Shown here: in pieces, positions 1 to 7,676 of the stretch
Numbering within the stretch: position 1 is the first letter of the stretch
Layout: every line of letters starts with the position of its first letter
NCBI GenBank assembly: GCA_029975525.1
Contig: JARKOX010000294.1
Span: 1 to 61,854 of the forward strand
Reading direction: 5' to 3'
DNA length: 61,854 nt
From: Prolixibacteraceae bacterium
GTDB taxonomy: Bacteria; Bacteroidota; Bacteroidia; Bacteroidales; Prolixibacteraceae
Translations under genes and position numbers: made by a program
Notes under the pieces: model-generated
What the model saw: only the letters and a program-made list of their open reading frames with translations
Told to the model about the DNA's origin: nothing
Databases searched by the model: none

Positions 1-107
1 CTTCTGCCGAATCTTTCAATGCAAAACTGAAAGCCTTTCGAACAAGTTTAAGAGGTGTGCGGGATATCTCTTTCTTCCTTTTCAGAGTAGCTAAAATTTA
101 TGCCTGA
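1..107 (+). CDS. Transposase C-terminus (partial, ISL3-like)
   Basis: Only the last 34 or so codons are in the window, read in the frame that starts at base 3 and stops with TGA at 105-107. The fragment contains SAESFNAKLKAFR followed by RGVRDISFFLFRVAKIYA, which matches my memory of the end of ISL3-like (ISAon1-type) transposases of Bacteroidota. The N-terminal part and the catalytic DDE residues lie outside the window, so it cannot be said whether the element is intact. I could not identify its terminal inverted repeat in the bases that follow. The family call rests on pattern memory only. Confidence 0.55.
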   Translation, partial: SAESFNAKLKAFRTSLRGVRDISFFLFRVAKIYA

Positions 108-196
108 AAAGGAAAGTCCACCGGAAATATCAATTGATCCGATTTTTTGTTTGTGCCGGCTCTGTTTTTGTTGAAGAAGCCGTTGTTTAAAACAAG

Positions 197-227
197 AAAA
201 GCGAACAATCTCAGATTATTCGCTTTT
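197..227 (-). terminator. Intrinsic terminator of the tRNA-Arg transcript
   Basis: A stem of AAAAGCGAA plus AAT on one arm and ATT plus TTCGCTTTT on the other closes a short loop (one internal mismatch). Read on the minus strand it lies about 20 bases beyond the 3' end of the tRNA and is followed by a T-rich stretch. It could also act in the other direction on read-through from the transposase. Confidence 0.6.
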
Positions 228-245
228 CGTTTTCGCTTTGTTTTG

Positions 246-318
246 TGATCCCGGAGAGACTCGAACCCCCAACCTTCTGATCCGTAGTCAGATGCTCTAT
301 CCATTAAGCTACGGGACC
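246..318 (-). tRNA. tRNA-Arg (anticodon ACG)
   Basis: The minus strand folds into a full cloverleaf of 73 nt. The acceptor stem pairs GGTCCCG with CGGGATC (one G-U pair), the discriminator base is A, the T loop is GGTTCGAGTC, and the anticodon loop is CTACGGA with anticodon ACG. The 3' CCA is not encoded. It stands alone, with a terminator just downstream and a transposase fragment beyond that. Confidence 0.95.
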
Positions 319-384
319 GTTTTTAAGCGCTGCAAATATAGAAATTATTTCTTGTTGACGACAGGTTTTCCAGATTTTTTCCTG

Positions 385-684
385 TTAATCGTATTTCTCC
401 ATCTTATCTTCGATGGTTACGTCGCGGTTAAAGTCGGTTTGGATCTTCAGATAAGTCAGCATCCGGTCGGTTCCGGCGGTGCGGCAGGCTTCGTGGATTT
501 CGGGAATCAGCAACAGCGCCTGCTCCAGGGTACATTCCACCACTGTTTCAAAAGGGCAAACCCGGTATTTGAGCCCCGACCCGGTAATGACGGCAATAGC
601 TGCATCGACCAGTTCGTATTTGGTTTTGCCGTCGGCTTCGGGTAGCACCTGGATGGCGACGTTAATCAGGTTGTTCTTCTTCAT
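385..684 (-). CDS. MTH1187/YkoF-type thiamine-binding protein
   Basis: A 99-residue cytoplasmic protein with the features of the MTH1187/YqgV (formerly DUF77) family: an N-terminal strand (NVAIQVLPE), a central segment with GLKYRVCPFETVVE, and a C-terminal region with the phrase DRMLTYLKIQTDFNRD. Family members are small ferredoxin-like proteins that bind thiamine or related pyrimidines; their physiological role is poorly defined. There is no signal peptide. Its start overlaps the last 23 bases of the upstream gene, so the two are translationally coupled and form a two-gene minus-strand unit. The stop lies about 65 bases from the tRNA gene. Confidence 0.8.
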   Translation of the reverse strand: MKKNNLINVAIQVLPEADGKTKYELVDAAIAVITGSGLKYRVCPFETVVECTLEQALLLIPEIHEACRTAGTDRMLTYLKIQTDFNRDVTIEDKMEKYD

Positions 685-1408
685 CGGTTTGCTGGTTTCT
701 TTGCTGATTGAGCAGTTCTACGATTTCGACGGGGTTGAGCCGTTTCACATTGGTAATCACCATATCTTCCTGCAAAAAGTTTCCGTACTGGTTACATTCG
801 TCAATGATGCTTTTAAAAATATCCTTCAGCGGGGCTTTGATCGGAAGAATCACCACGGCGGTGGTAAAATCGAGCATGGTGTTGAGTTCTTCCACTTCAC
901 CGTCGTTTTGTTTCATGACGTAAGCCAGTTCGTCGCCGAGCAGTTTTTTTTGCATGTCGGTCAGTTCGCCACTGTTGTTCAGAAAAACGACAAAATATCT
1001 CAGTTTTTGCCCTTTCCCGCCCAAACCAGTGGAAATAAACACCTGCTGTTCGTCGAGCAGCGAACTTTGCAACAGCATGCGGCTTTCCTGCAACGCCAGC
1101 ACAGCCCAGTCTTTCAGCTCGGAATCGGGGTTTTTCAGGTATTTTTCAATCGTCCGGAACGCTTCCACCTCACCGGAAGAGGCCAAGGCAGACAAGATCT
1201 TTTTTTTCTCTTCAGGGGCCGTTTGCGTTTCGAAAAGCTGGTCAGACTCCTTGAGGTATCTGCGGTAGTCTTCTGTCTTCATTTTGTGTGAAAAATCAAA
1301 ATACTCCACCTGCAGCTCCAGATTGATCTGTTCTTCCAGAACATTGAAATTTTCAGGCAAATTCTCAAGTGCTTTCTGTATTCTCCGGTAAACGAACTCT
1401 TCGTCCAT
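662..1408 (-). CDS. Conserved hypothetical protein, helical middle region
   Basis: About 248 residues, no signal peptide and no membrane segment. I do not recognise the family. The first half is rich in charged residues and looks helical; the region with ALASSGEVEAFRTIEKYLKN followed by AVLALQESRMLLQ resembles a HEAT-type repeat pair. The second half (from about residue 120) is more mixed and contains GLGGKGQKLRYFVVF. I chose the ATG at 1408 because the open frame upstream of it (to 1501) encodes an unlikely run of aromatic and basic residues. It overlaps and probably co-transcribes with the thiamine-binding protein gene. Function unknown. Confidence 0.7.
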   Translation of the reverse strand: MDEEFVYRRIQKALENLPENFNVLEEQINLELQVEYFDFSHKMKTEDYRRYLKESDQLFETQTAPEEKKKILSALASSGEVEAFRTIEKYLKNPDSELKDWAVLALQESRMLLQSSLLDEQQVFISTGLGGKGQKLRYFVVFLNNSGELTDMQKKLLGDELAYVMKQNDGEVEELNTMLDFTTAVVILPIKAPLKDIFKSIIDECNQYGNFLQEDMVITNVKRLNPVEIVELLNQQRNQQTDEEEQPD

Positions 1409-1594
1409 TCTATATGTTTTAAGTAGGTAAAAATAGCGACTTGCTGCCAGAAAAAAGAATGTTGGCCCAATTTTTAAGAAAGCGTGGCCCAATGTTATCA
1501 AATGTCAGTAAAATAGGGGGATTGACAGGTTTGTAAAGTGTAAATGTCTTCATTATAAGTGTTTTAAAAATTCCTTAACATTGTTGACAGGTGC

Positions 1595-1625
1595 TTTGAA
1601 ACAGATCGCTAAAATCCTATATTTG
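1595..1625 (+). promoter_or_regulatory. Bacteroidota-type promoter for feoAB
   Basis: TTTG at 1595-1598 and TATATTTG at 1618-1625 are separated by 19 bases, an exact fit to the Bacteroidota vegetative consensus. Transcription would begin near 1631, about 40 bases before the GTG start of feoAB. Confidence 0.65.
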
Positions 1626-1670
1626 TCGTCTTATTTTTATTTGATTTAAATAGACATAGCAGAGGACGAG

Positions 1671-4133
1671 GTGAAGCTGAGCGAGGTAAAAAATAACGAG
1701 ACAGTAGTAATAACCAAGATATTAGGACACGGTTCTTTCCGGAAGCGGATTGCCGAAATGGGGTTTGTGAAAGGTAAGCAGGTAAAGGTTATCAAGAACG
1801 CCCCTTTCAATGGCGCGATCGAATATAAAATTCTGAATTATAATATTTCGTTGCGCAGGACAGAAGCCGAACTGATTGAAGTTATTCCTATTTCCGAGTT
1901 CGTAACTCCCGGGTTAAGCAACTTCGAGGGGGTGATCGATCTGCCGGTAATTGCCGGTAATTCTGAAGTTAAGGAGAAAGTTATTAATGTGGCGCTGGTC
2001 GGGAACCCGAACTGCGGGAAAACCACGCTTTATAATTTTCTGTCGGGGGCTAAAGAACGGGTTGGAAATTACAGCGGCGTAACCGTTGATATCAAGAAAA
2101 ATACCTTCGTCAGCCGGGGGTACACGTTTAATTTTTATGATCTTCCGGGGACTTACAGCCTCACGGCTTACACCAGCGAAGAGCTTTATGTGCGGAAGTT
2201 TATCTATGAACAGACGCCGGATGTGGTGATCAATGTGCTGGATGCAACCAATCTGGAACGGAACCTGTTTCTGACCACCCAGCTGATCGATATGGACCTG
2301 CTGGTGATTGCTGCGCTCAACATGTTTGACGAGCTTAAAAAGAGCAACCACCGGTTAGATGATGAAGCGCTCGGGAAACTGATCGGAATCCCGTTTGTTC
2401 CAACGGTGAGTTCGAAGGGAACCGGGCTGGACGAACTGTTGCAGAAGGTGATCGATGTTTATGAAGGTGTCGATCCGGTCGCCCGGCACATCCACATCAA
2501 TTATGGTCCTGAGATTGAGGCGTCGATCAAGGTGGTACGGAAAAAAATTAAGGAAAACAAGCCGATCACCGACAAACTTTCGTCCCGTTTTCTGGCGTTG
2601 AAAATGCTGGAGAAGGACCGGCAGGTATCCGAGTTGCTCGCGGCCTATCCCAATGCCGATGAGATCAATGCGATCACCCACCGGGAGATCAGGCGGATTG
2701 AGAACCTTTTTAATGAAGACAGCGAAACGGTGATCACCGACGCCAAATATGCGTTTATCTCGGGAGCCTTGAAAGAGACGCTGTATGCTCCGCAAAGCCC
2801 GGCACGCACTACTTCCGAAAAAATTGACCGTCTTCTCACTCACCGCCGCCTGGGATTTCCTCTTTTTGTGCTGATTTTGTTCCTGATTTTTTATACAACG
2901 TTCAAACTGGGCAGTTATCCGATGGATTGGATCGACCGGGGTGTGGTTGCCTTTGGCGACTGGCTCAACGGGATAATGCCTGAAGGAATGCTCAAAGACC
3001 TGCTGGTGGATGGCATCATCAGCGGAACCGGCAGTGTTATTGTTTTTCTTCCCAATATTCTGATCCTGTTTTTCTTTATTTCGTTGCTCGAAGGGACCGG
3101 TTATATGGCGCGGGCAGCTTTTATTATGGACAAAATTATGCACCGTTTCGGATTGCATGGGCGTTCGTTTATCCCGTTGGTAATGGGGTTTGGCTGCAAT
3201 GTGCCGGCAATCCTGGCGACGCGTACCCTGCGAAACCGCGGCGACCGGCTGGTTACCATGCTGATCATCCCGTTTATGTCGTGCAGCGCCCGGTTACCGG
3301 TTTATATCCTGATTATTTCTGCTTTCTTCCGACAATACCAGGCGTTGGTACTCATTGGACTTTATGCGGCCGGCATTATCCTGGCTTTTGTCACGGCGCA
3401 AATTCTGAACCGGTTGATTTTCCGCAATAAAGAGACTCCCTTTGTTATGGAGTTGCCTACCTACCGTATGCCGACCCTGCGAAATATCATTTACCACATG
3501 TGGGACAAAACCCAGCACTATTTGAAAAAAATCGGGAGCGTAATCCTGATCGGGGTGATCATTGTTTGGGCGCTCGAGTATTTTCCGCGTGAAACCCGCA
3601 ATACGCCCCGCTTTAAGCAGCAGCTGGAGAGCTTGCAGACGCAGGAGCTTGCTCCCGGGCTGCGAACGGAAAAGGAACTCGTCTTGCAACAGGAGATGGA
3701 AGCCGACCGGCTGGTCAACTCTTACCTGGGACGGATTGGACAAACCATTGAGCCGATCATGCTGCCACTGGGTTTTGACTGGAAGATGAGTATCAGCCTG
3801 CTGGCCGGATTACCTGCCAAAGAGATCATTGTGAGTACCATGGGCGTGCTGTATCAGTCTGATATTGATGAGTCAACCGTAAATCTTCAGCAGAAGTTGC
3901 AGAACGAAGTGTATTCGCATGGCACCCTGAAAGGCAGCAAGGTATTTACCACCGCCTCGGCATTGTCGTTCCTGGTGTTTATCCTGATCTATTTTCCGTG
4001 CATCGGCGTGGTGGCAACCATCCGGAACGAATCGGGCCACTGGAAGTGGGGCCTGTTTTCCATTTTGTACACCACTTTGCTGGCCTGGCTGATGGCATTT
4101 CTGGTATTTCAGACCGCTCAGTTTTTTATGTGA
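1671..4133 (+). CDS. feoB: Iron(II) transporter, FeoA-FeoB fusion
   Basis: An 820-residue inner-membrane ferrous iron uptake protein. Residues 1 to about 72 are a complete FeoA (SH3-like) domain, fused by a linker to FeoB. The FeoB G domain starts near residue 108 with the P-loop GNPNCGKTT, then DLPGTYSL (G3) and NMFD (G4). The membrane part carries the two Gate signatures, including GFGCNVPA (near 506) and MSCSARLPVY (near 536), as well as GTGYMARAAF. The start is GTG at 1671, the first codon that gives a full FeoA domain. A small Cys-rich partner follows after 17 bases, so the pair is an operon. No Fur box was recognised. FeoA-FeoB fusions are known in Bacteroidota, where FeoA is otherwise a separate subunit. 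Confidence 0.95.
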   Translation: MKLSEVKNNETVVITKILGHGSFRKRIAEMGFVKGKQVKVIKNAPFNGAIEYKILNYNISLRRTEAELIEVIPISEFVTPGLSNFEGVIDLPVIAGNSEVKEKVINVALVGNPNCGKTTLYNFLSGAKERVGNYSGVTVDIKKNTFVSRGYTFNFYDLPGTYSLTAYTSEELYVRKFIYEQTPDVVINVLDATNLERNLFLTTQLIDMDLLVIAALNMFDELKKSNHRLDDEALGKLIGIPFVPTVSSKGTGLDELLQKVIDVYEGVDPVARHIHINYGPEIEASIKVVRKKIKENKPITDKLSSRFLALKMLEKDRQVSELLAAYPNADEINAITHREIRRIENLFNEDSETVITDAKYAFISGALKETLYAPQSPARTTSEKIDRLLTHRRLGFPLFVLILFLIFYTTFKLGSYPMDWIDRGVVAFGDWLNGIMPEGMLKDLLVDGIISGTGSVIVFLPNILILFFFISLLEGTGYMARAAFIMDKIMHRFGLHGRSFIPLVMGFGCNVPAILATRTLRNRGDRLVTMLIIPFMSCSARLPVYILIISAFFRQYQALVLIGLYAAGIILAFVTAQILNRLIFRNKETPFVMELPTYRMPTLRNIIYHMWDKTQHYLKKIGSVILIGVIIVWALEYFPRETRNTPRFKQQLESLQTQELAPGLRTEKELVLQQEMEADRLVNSYLGRIGQTIEPIMLPLGFDWKMSISLLAGLPAKEIIVSTMGVLYQSDIDESTVNLQQKLQNEVYSHGTLKGSKVFTTASALSFLVFILIYFPCIGVVATIRNESGHWKWGLFSILYTTLLAWLMAFLVFQTAQFFM

Positions 4134-4150
4134 AAAATTAAGAGAAAAAG

Positions 4151-4351
4151 ATGGCACAAGAGATAATAACCTATTTGGTTGTCAGCGTGGCAGTGGTTTT
4201 GGCATTTGGAAAACTCTCCGGTAAGCTGCGACGGAAGACCAGAAAACAGTCTTCGTGTTCGGATAATGAGTTGCGTGAAAACAGCGGCTGTGGAAGTTGT
4301 TCGGCTGATTGTTCGTTGCGTGACTCTTTTTCAGGTAGTTATAAGAAATAA
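4151..4351 (+). CDS. FeoB-associated Cys-rich membrane protein
   Basis: A 66-residue protein with one N-terminal membrane helix (about residues 5-22), then a basic stretch (KLRRKTRK) and a Cys-rich tail with five cysteines: one in SSCSDNE, then the cluster CGSCSADC. This matches the FeoB-associated Cys-rich family, which sits downstream of feoB in many bacteria and is proposed to help iron transport or mature the transporter, in a role comparable to FeoC. The gene follows feoAB by 17 bases. Its stop codon overlaps the 3' end of the candidate minus-strand sRNA. Confidence 0.85.
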   Translation: MAQEIITYLVVSVAVVLAFGKLSGKLRRKTRKQSSCSDNELRENSGCGSCSADCSLRDSFSGSYKK

Positions 4352-4442
4352 AAAAAGGACGAGTCAACACTCATCCTTTCTAACCTAACTAAACTAACTA
4401 AACCAATAAAACTAATCAAACCTAAACCTATGAAACTAAAAC
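4347..4442 (-). ncRNA. Candidate small RNA, convergent with the feo operon
   Basis: On the minus strand a -7 box TACATTTG (4455-4448) is followed by roughly 95 bases ending in an intrinsic terminator: stem GGATGAG (4376-4370) with CTCGTCC (4363-4357), loop TGTTGA, then seven T (4356-4350). The stem pairs fully only in the minus-strand RNA, where one pair is U-G; the plus-strand RNA has a C-A mismatch. The body is unstructured and built from repeats of GGTTTAG/AGTTAG. No good -33 box is seen. Read on the plus strand the same repeats look like CTAACCTAACTAA and end with a 5-codon reading frame (MKLKP, 4430-4447), which I regard as chance. It may instead only be the trailing end of the exchanger transcript. 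Confidence 0.45.
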
Positions 4443-4789
4443 CATGACAAATGTAAGCTCATTTCTCCTTTTTTCGGTTAAGCCAATGTTAATTTCTATG
4501 CTGTATAACATTTCTTAATAATTGATTAATATTAGCTGGGGTTTTGATTTTTGAAGAAAAATCTTTAAATGATAGCCCGTTGTTTGGCCGAAAAGATCAA
4601 TGTGTTGTTGGTTAGTGAGTTCGTCGCTTTTGGGTGATGCTGCGTATAGAATCTTCTGCCTGATCTTGCTTTTGATTGGGAAAAAAACAGTGGTTAAAGC
4701 TTTTGTTGGCCAGAAAAGTTTGGAAAACCAATTTTTGGGTTTTGGGCTCACAGAAGCGGTTGGATCGTTTGTTTCCCCCGAAATTTAGT
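4443..4789. other. Intergenic stretch, no gene recognised
   Basis: About 350 bases between the candidate sRNA and the exchanger gene. The left end holds the -7 box of the sRNA (4448-4455). An open frame on the minus strand (4515-4751) has the composition of chance translation and no recognisable start context. Nothing else is visible. Confidence 0.5.
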
Positions 4790-5746
4790 TTAGCTGTACA
4801 CCAGAAAAATCAGGTAAGCCACATACAGTAAAAGAAAGACGGCCCCTTCCCAGCGTTCGACGCGCCGGCCGCGCCCGGTAAAAACAAAGGCAAACAGCAG
4901 CAGCGAAGCAGCAATGTTGACCATCATGTCGAAAAAGGAGCCACTGCTGGCCGGGACCGGCGTAATGACGGTAGAGGTGCCGAGGATAAAAAAGATGTTG
5001 AAAATGTTGGAGCCAACCACGTTGCCGATGGCGATGTCAACAACGCGTTTGCGGACTGCAACCACCGAGGTGGCCAGTTCGGGCAGGGAGGTGCCAATGG
5101 AAACGATGGTGAGGGAGATTACCCGTTCGGAAATTCCGATGAGGGTGGCAATATTTACCGCACCGGTTACGATCAGGCGTCCGCCGGCAACTAGCCCGGC
5201 CAATCCCAGCGCAATAAATAAAGCCGATTTCCAAAATGGGTAAATTTCGCTGGTGATCGGTTCTGTCTCCTGGTTGGTTTTGGCTACCTGAAAGTTGTAA
5301 ACCAGGAAGATGACAAACAGGAAGAGCAGGATAATTCCGTCGGAGCGGGAGATGATGTTGCTGTCCGTTTGGTCGAGGAACACATCGGAAGCGGAGGCCA
5401 GCACCACCAACGCAGCCAGCAGGCTCAGCGGAATCTCAATCCAGGTGGTGTTGTTTTTTACCTGCAGCGGATAGAGGAGTGCGGAGATTCCGAGTATTCC
5501 CAGGATGTTGAAGATGTTGCTTCCCAGGACATTGCCAAGAACCATGTCGGTGTTGTTTCCGGCTGCTGCAAACAGGTTTACAACCAGTTCGGGTGCCGAA
5601 GTGCCGAAAGCTACGATCGTCAGCCCGATTACAATGTCGGGGATATTATATTTTTTGGCCAGTGCAGAAGCGCCGTCCACCAGTTTCCCGGCCCCCCAGA
5701 TCAGCAGCACGAATCCGCCTGCAAGCAACAGAAAATTCAGCATCAT
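4790..5746 (-). CDS. Calcium/sodium antiporter (CaCA family, YrbG-like)
   Basis: A 318-residue inner-membrane protein with about ten membrane helices arranged as two inverted halves. Each half carries the ion-binding alpha repeat: GTSAPELVVN (from residue 48) with GNVLGSNIFN, and GTSLPELATS (near 218) with GNVVGSNIFN. These are the signatures of the K+-dependent or bacterial YrbG-type Na+/Ca2+ exchangers, which extrude Ca2+ using the sodium gradient. Length is normal for the family. The ATG at 5743 is an equally possible start. The gene stands alone: the pectin locus ends about 220 bases upstream of it on the same strand, beyond a terminator. Confidence 0.9.
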   Translation of the reverse strand: MMLNFLLLAGGFVLLIWGAGKLVDGASALAKKYNIPDIVIGLTIVAFGTSAPELVVNLFAAAGNNTDMVLGNVLGSNIFNILGILGISALLYPLQVKNNTTWIEIPLSLLAALVVLASASDVFLDQTDSNIISRSDGIILLFLFVIFLVYNFQVAKTNQETEPITSEIYPFWKSALFIALGLAGLVAGGRLIVTGAVNIATLIGISERVISLTIVSIGTSLPELATSVVAVRKRVVDIAIGNVVGSNIFNIFFILGTSTVITPVPASSGSFFDMMVNIAASLLLFAFVFTGRGRRVERWEGAVFLLLYVAYLIFLVYS

Positions 5747-5802
5747 TTTCGGTTTTTAACGTACGTTTTATTTTTCAGCCAGCCGCCATTGCGGCTTTCA
5801 GA

Positions 5803-5845
5803 AGATATTCCTGCTTTCCGTTTACGTCGGTTGGCAGGAATATCT
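5803..5845. repeat. Perfect 12-bp inverted repeat
   Basis: AGATATTCCTGC (5803-5814) and its exact complement GCAGGAATATCT (5834-5845) are separated by 19 bases. There is no T run on either side, so it is not a standard terminator. It lies about 60 bases upstream of the exchanger gene and could be an operator or a leader hairpin for it. Confidence 0.6.
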
Positions 5846-5919
5846 CTTTACAGCTGTTTTCTGAAAAACAAAAAAAAGCTTTTTACGGTTCAGTTCCGGA
5901 AAATGAGCCGCAGATTTTT

Positions 5920-5941
5920 AAAAAGTTATCTGTGAAATAAC
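5920..5941 (-). terminator. Probable terminator of the pectin enzyme operon
   Basis: On the minus strand GTTAT pairs with ATAAC around a seven-base loop and is followed by five T. It begins 28 bases beyond the stop codon of the last gene of the operon. The stem is short, so termination may be partial; a second T-rich tract follows near 5870-5880. Confidence 0.4.
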
Positions 5942-5968
5942 AGAGCGGAAAAGTGCTGGAACCACCGG

Positions 5969-6757
5969 TTATTTTTTGGGAAGGCCCAATAAATAACTGC
6001 AGAGGTTTTCGGCAGCCTTGCCGTTTTCAAAATCTTCCGTCAGCCGGCTGTGTCCGATATATTCGTTGTAGAGCCACGGGTCGCCGATGGCCAGCACATG
6101 CCCTTTTCCGTAAGAGGTTTCAGCAATAAAAATGCTTTTGCCGTCGCCGTCGGTCAGCACTGCCCGGGCTTTTCCCGACAAGGTGATCGGCGCTACCTCT
6201 TTCAGGTAAATTTTGGATACGCCTTTAAAAAGCGGATGATCGGGCAGATTGGTTTCGGCGCCCATTTCCCAGTTCCGGCCGGTAACCGGATTCAGCGTGA
6301 GCGGGTGAAACTGAAAGCCAAATGCGCCGGCCAGTTTGTTAAAGTGGGTGAATTCGCAGTTGGGACCGTCATTAGCCATCAGCAGCAATACGCCACCGGC
6401 TTTTACCCATTTCGAGATGGTTTTTACATCTTCGACGGTTACATAGTTGGGATTCGGATTTTCCGAAGTGGTATCGGGATCCACAATGATGTAAACTCCC
6501 AGTTGGGCCAGCTTTTTGGGCGTGGGCTTTTCAGCGATGGTAGCCAGCCGGGCGCCCTGCTTCTGAAAGATTCCGCCCAGTTGCGAAAAGCCGCTGTTGG
6601 CGGAGTCATCCCAGGTGTAGTGAAAGATTTTGCCGGTTTTGCCATGTATTTCCCGGTTGAACCAGTTGTCGAGTCCGACGGTTTTTTGGGCCGCCGCCGG
6701 GAGGCTGATCCCCGCAAGCAGGAGAACGGCCAGCAGTAGTTGCAGATTGATTTTCAT
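5969..6757 (-). CDS. Secreted DUF4350-like (GATase-fold) protein
   Basis: A 262-residue exported protein: residues 1-23 form a signal peptide ending in AAA before QKTVGLD. The rest looks like the DUF4350/GATase-like domain found in Bacteroidota polysaccharide loci, with YTWDDSANSGFS near the start, a strand GVYIIVDPD, the segment WVKAGGVLLLMANDGPN and, near the end, YGKGHVLAIGDPWLYNE. Such domains adopt a flavodoxin-like fold and often lack catalytic residues; they may bind sugars. It is the last gene of the operon, 20 bases after the CE12 esterase gene, with which it probably acts on rhamnogalacturonan. The enzymatic role is unknown. Confidence 0.7.
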   Translation of the reverse strand: MKINLQLLLAVLLLAGISLPAAAQKTVGLDNWFNREIHGKTGKIFHYTWDDSANSGFSQLGGIFQKQGARLATIAEKPTPKKLAQLGVYIIVDPDTTSENPNPNYVTVEDVKTISKWVKAGGVLLLMANDGPNCEFTHFNKLAGAFGFQFHPLTLNPVTGRNWEMGAETNLPDHPLFKGVSKIYLKEVAPITLSGKARAVLTDGDGKSIFIAETSYGKGHVLAIGDPWLYNEYIGHSRLTEDFENGKAAENLCSYLLGLPKK

Positions 6758-6777
6758 ACGGTCTGATATTTTAAGAT

Positions 6778-7632
6778 TTATTTCTTCTGGATGTGGTCTT
6801 TCAAATGGTAAGTGACCTTCTTTTTTATCACATATTTTGCCAGCGGCAGCTTTTGCCGCTGCAGTTCGGCAACGGCCAGCCGGGCGACGGCAGCAGCGCC
6901 TTCCACCGACAAGTGGGTGTCGTCATTCCGCTCCTTCGGAAATTTTTCGGTTGGACCTGTCCAAAGATAAATTTTTTTGGAAGGTTCATCGCCCAGCGAC
7001 TGCACCAGTTCGGCGGTTTTCTGCTGCAGATCGATCAGCGGGACCTGCATGCCGGCCGCCACCTGTTTAACCGCAGCCGGATAGTCGCCGTGCGTGTCGA
7101 CCAGCTTTCCCGACGGATCGAATTTGCGCCGTACAATTGGGGTGAACAGAATCGGGATGGCTTGTTTTTCGCGGGCTTCGCGCACAAAACGCTCCAGGTT
7201 GCGCTGGTAGCCGTCAAACGGCGTGGCGTAGCGGACCGGATCCTGAATTTTCTGGTCGTTGTGCCCGAATTGGATAAATAGATAATCGCCCGGTTGCAGG
7301 CGGTCGAGAACGGCCTGCCAGCGCCCTTCATCTATAAAACTTTTGGTGCTCCGTCCGTTGACCGCATGGTTGCGGACGGTGACTTTACGGTTGAAAAAAG
7401 CGGGTAACGCCTGCCCCCAGCCGGTTTCGGGATAAACCTCTGCTTTTTTGTCAGCCATGGTCGAATCGCCGATGGTGTGGACCGTAACCGCCCGTTGCGA
7501 TGAGAGGCACGCCAAGAAGGGAAGGAGCGTCAGCAGCAACAGAAAGTTTCTGACAGATCGCCTAAAAGTCCCTTGGGGAGCAGCCCAAAATTGTCTTCCG
7601 ATTGGGGAACGGAAATTATTAAACAGGTTCAT
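6778..7632 (-). CDS. Rhamnogalacturonan acetylesterase (CE12, SGNH fold)
   Basis: A 284-residue SGNH/GDSL hydrolase that would remove acetyl groups from rhamnogalacturonan. Block I is GDSTMAD with the nucleophile Ser (near residue 54), block II is NGRSTKSF, block III is QFGHND (near 122) and the catalytic Asp-His pair is in DDTHL (near 237). The order and the GDST variant are those of family CE12 (RgaeA-like). The N-terminus has a basic segment, then a hydrophobic run ending in LPFLAC, a plausible lipobox, so the protein may be a lipoprotein. It lies between the GH28 and the DUF4350-like gene in one operon and would expose the backbone for the lyases and GH105. Confidence 0.85.
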   Translation of the reverse strand: MNLFNNFRSPIGRQFWAAPQGTFRRSVRNFLLLLTLLPFLACLSSQRAVTVHTIGDSTMADKKAEVYPETGWGQALPAFFNRKVTVRNHAVNGRSTKSFIDEGRWQAVLDRLQPGDYLFIQFGHNDQKIQDPVRYATPFDGYQRNLERFVREAREKQAIPILFTPIVRRKFDPSGKLVDTHGDYPAAVKQVAAGMQVPLIDLQQKTAELVQSLGDEPSKKIYLWTGPTEKFPKERNDDTHLSVEGAAAVARLAVAELQRQKLPLAKYVIKKKVTYHLKDHIQKK

Positions 7633-7676
7633 TGGATGCAGTTTGATGTAAAATTCAGAATATTTTCCGGTTCCAT

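Noticed and set aside
4430-4447. A five-codon frame (MKLKP) on the plus strand after the feo operon
   Set aside because: It falls within the body of the candidate minus-strand sRNA, has no promoter or attenuator on the plus strand, and such a frame is likely by chance.
4515-4751. A 78-codon minus-strand frame between feo and the exchanger
   Set aside because: No recognisable domain, no start context, and AT-driven codon content; it looks like chance.
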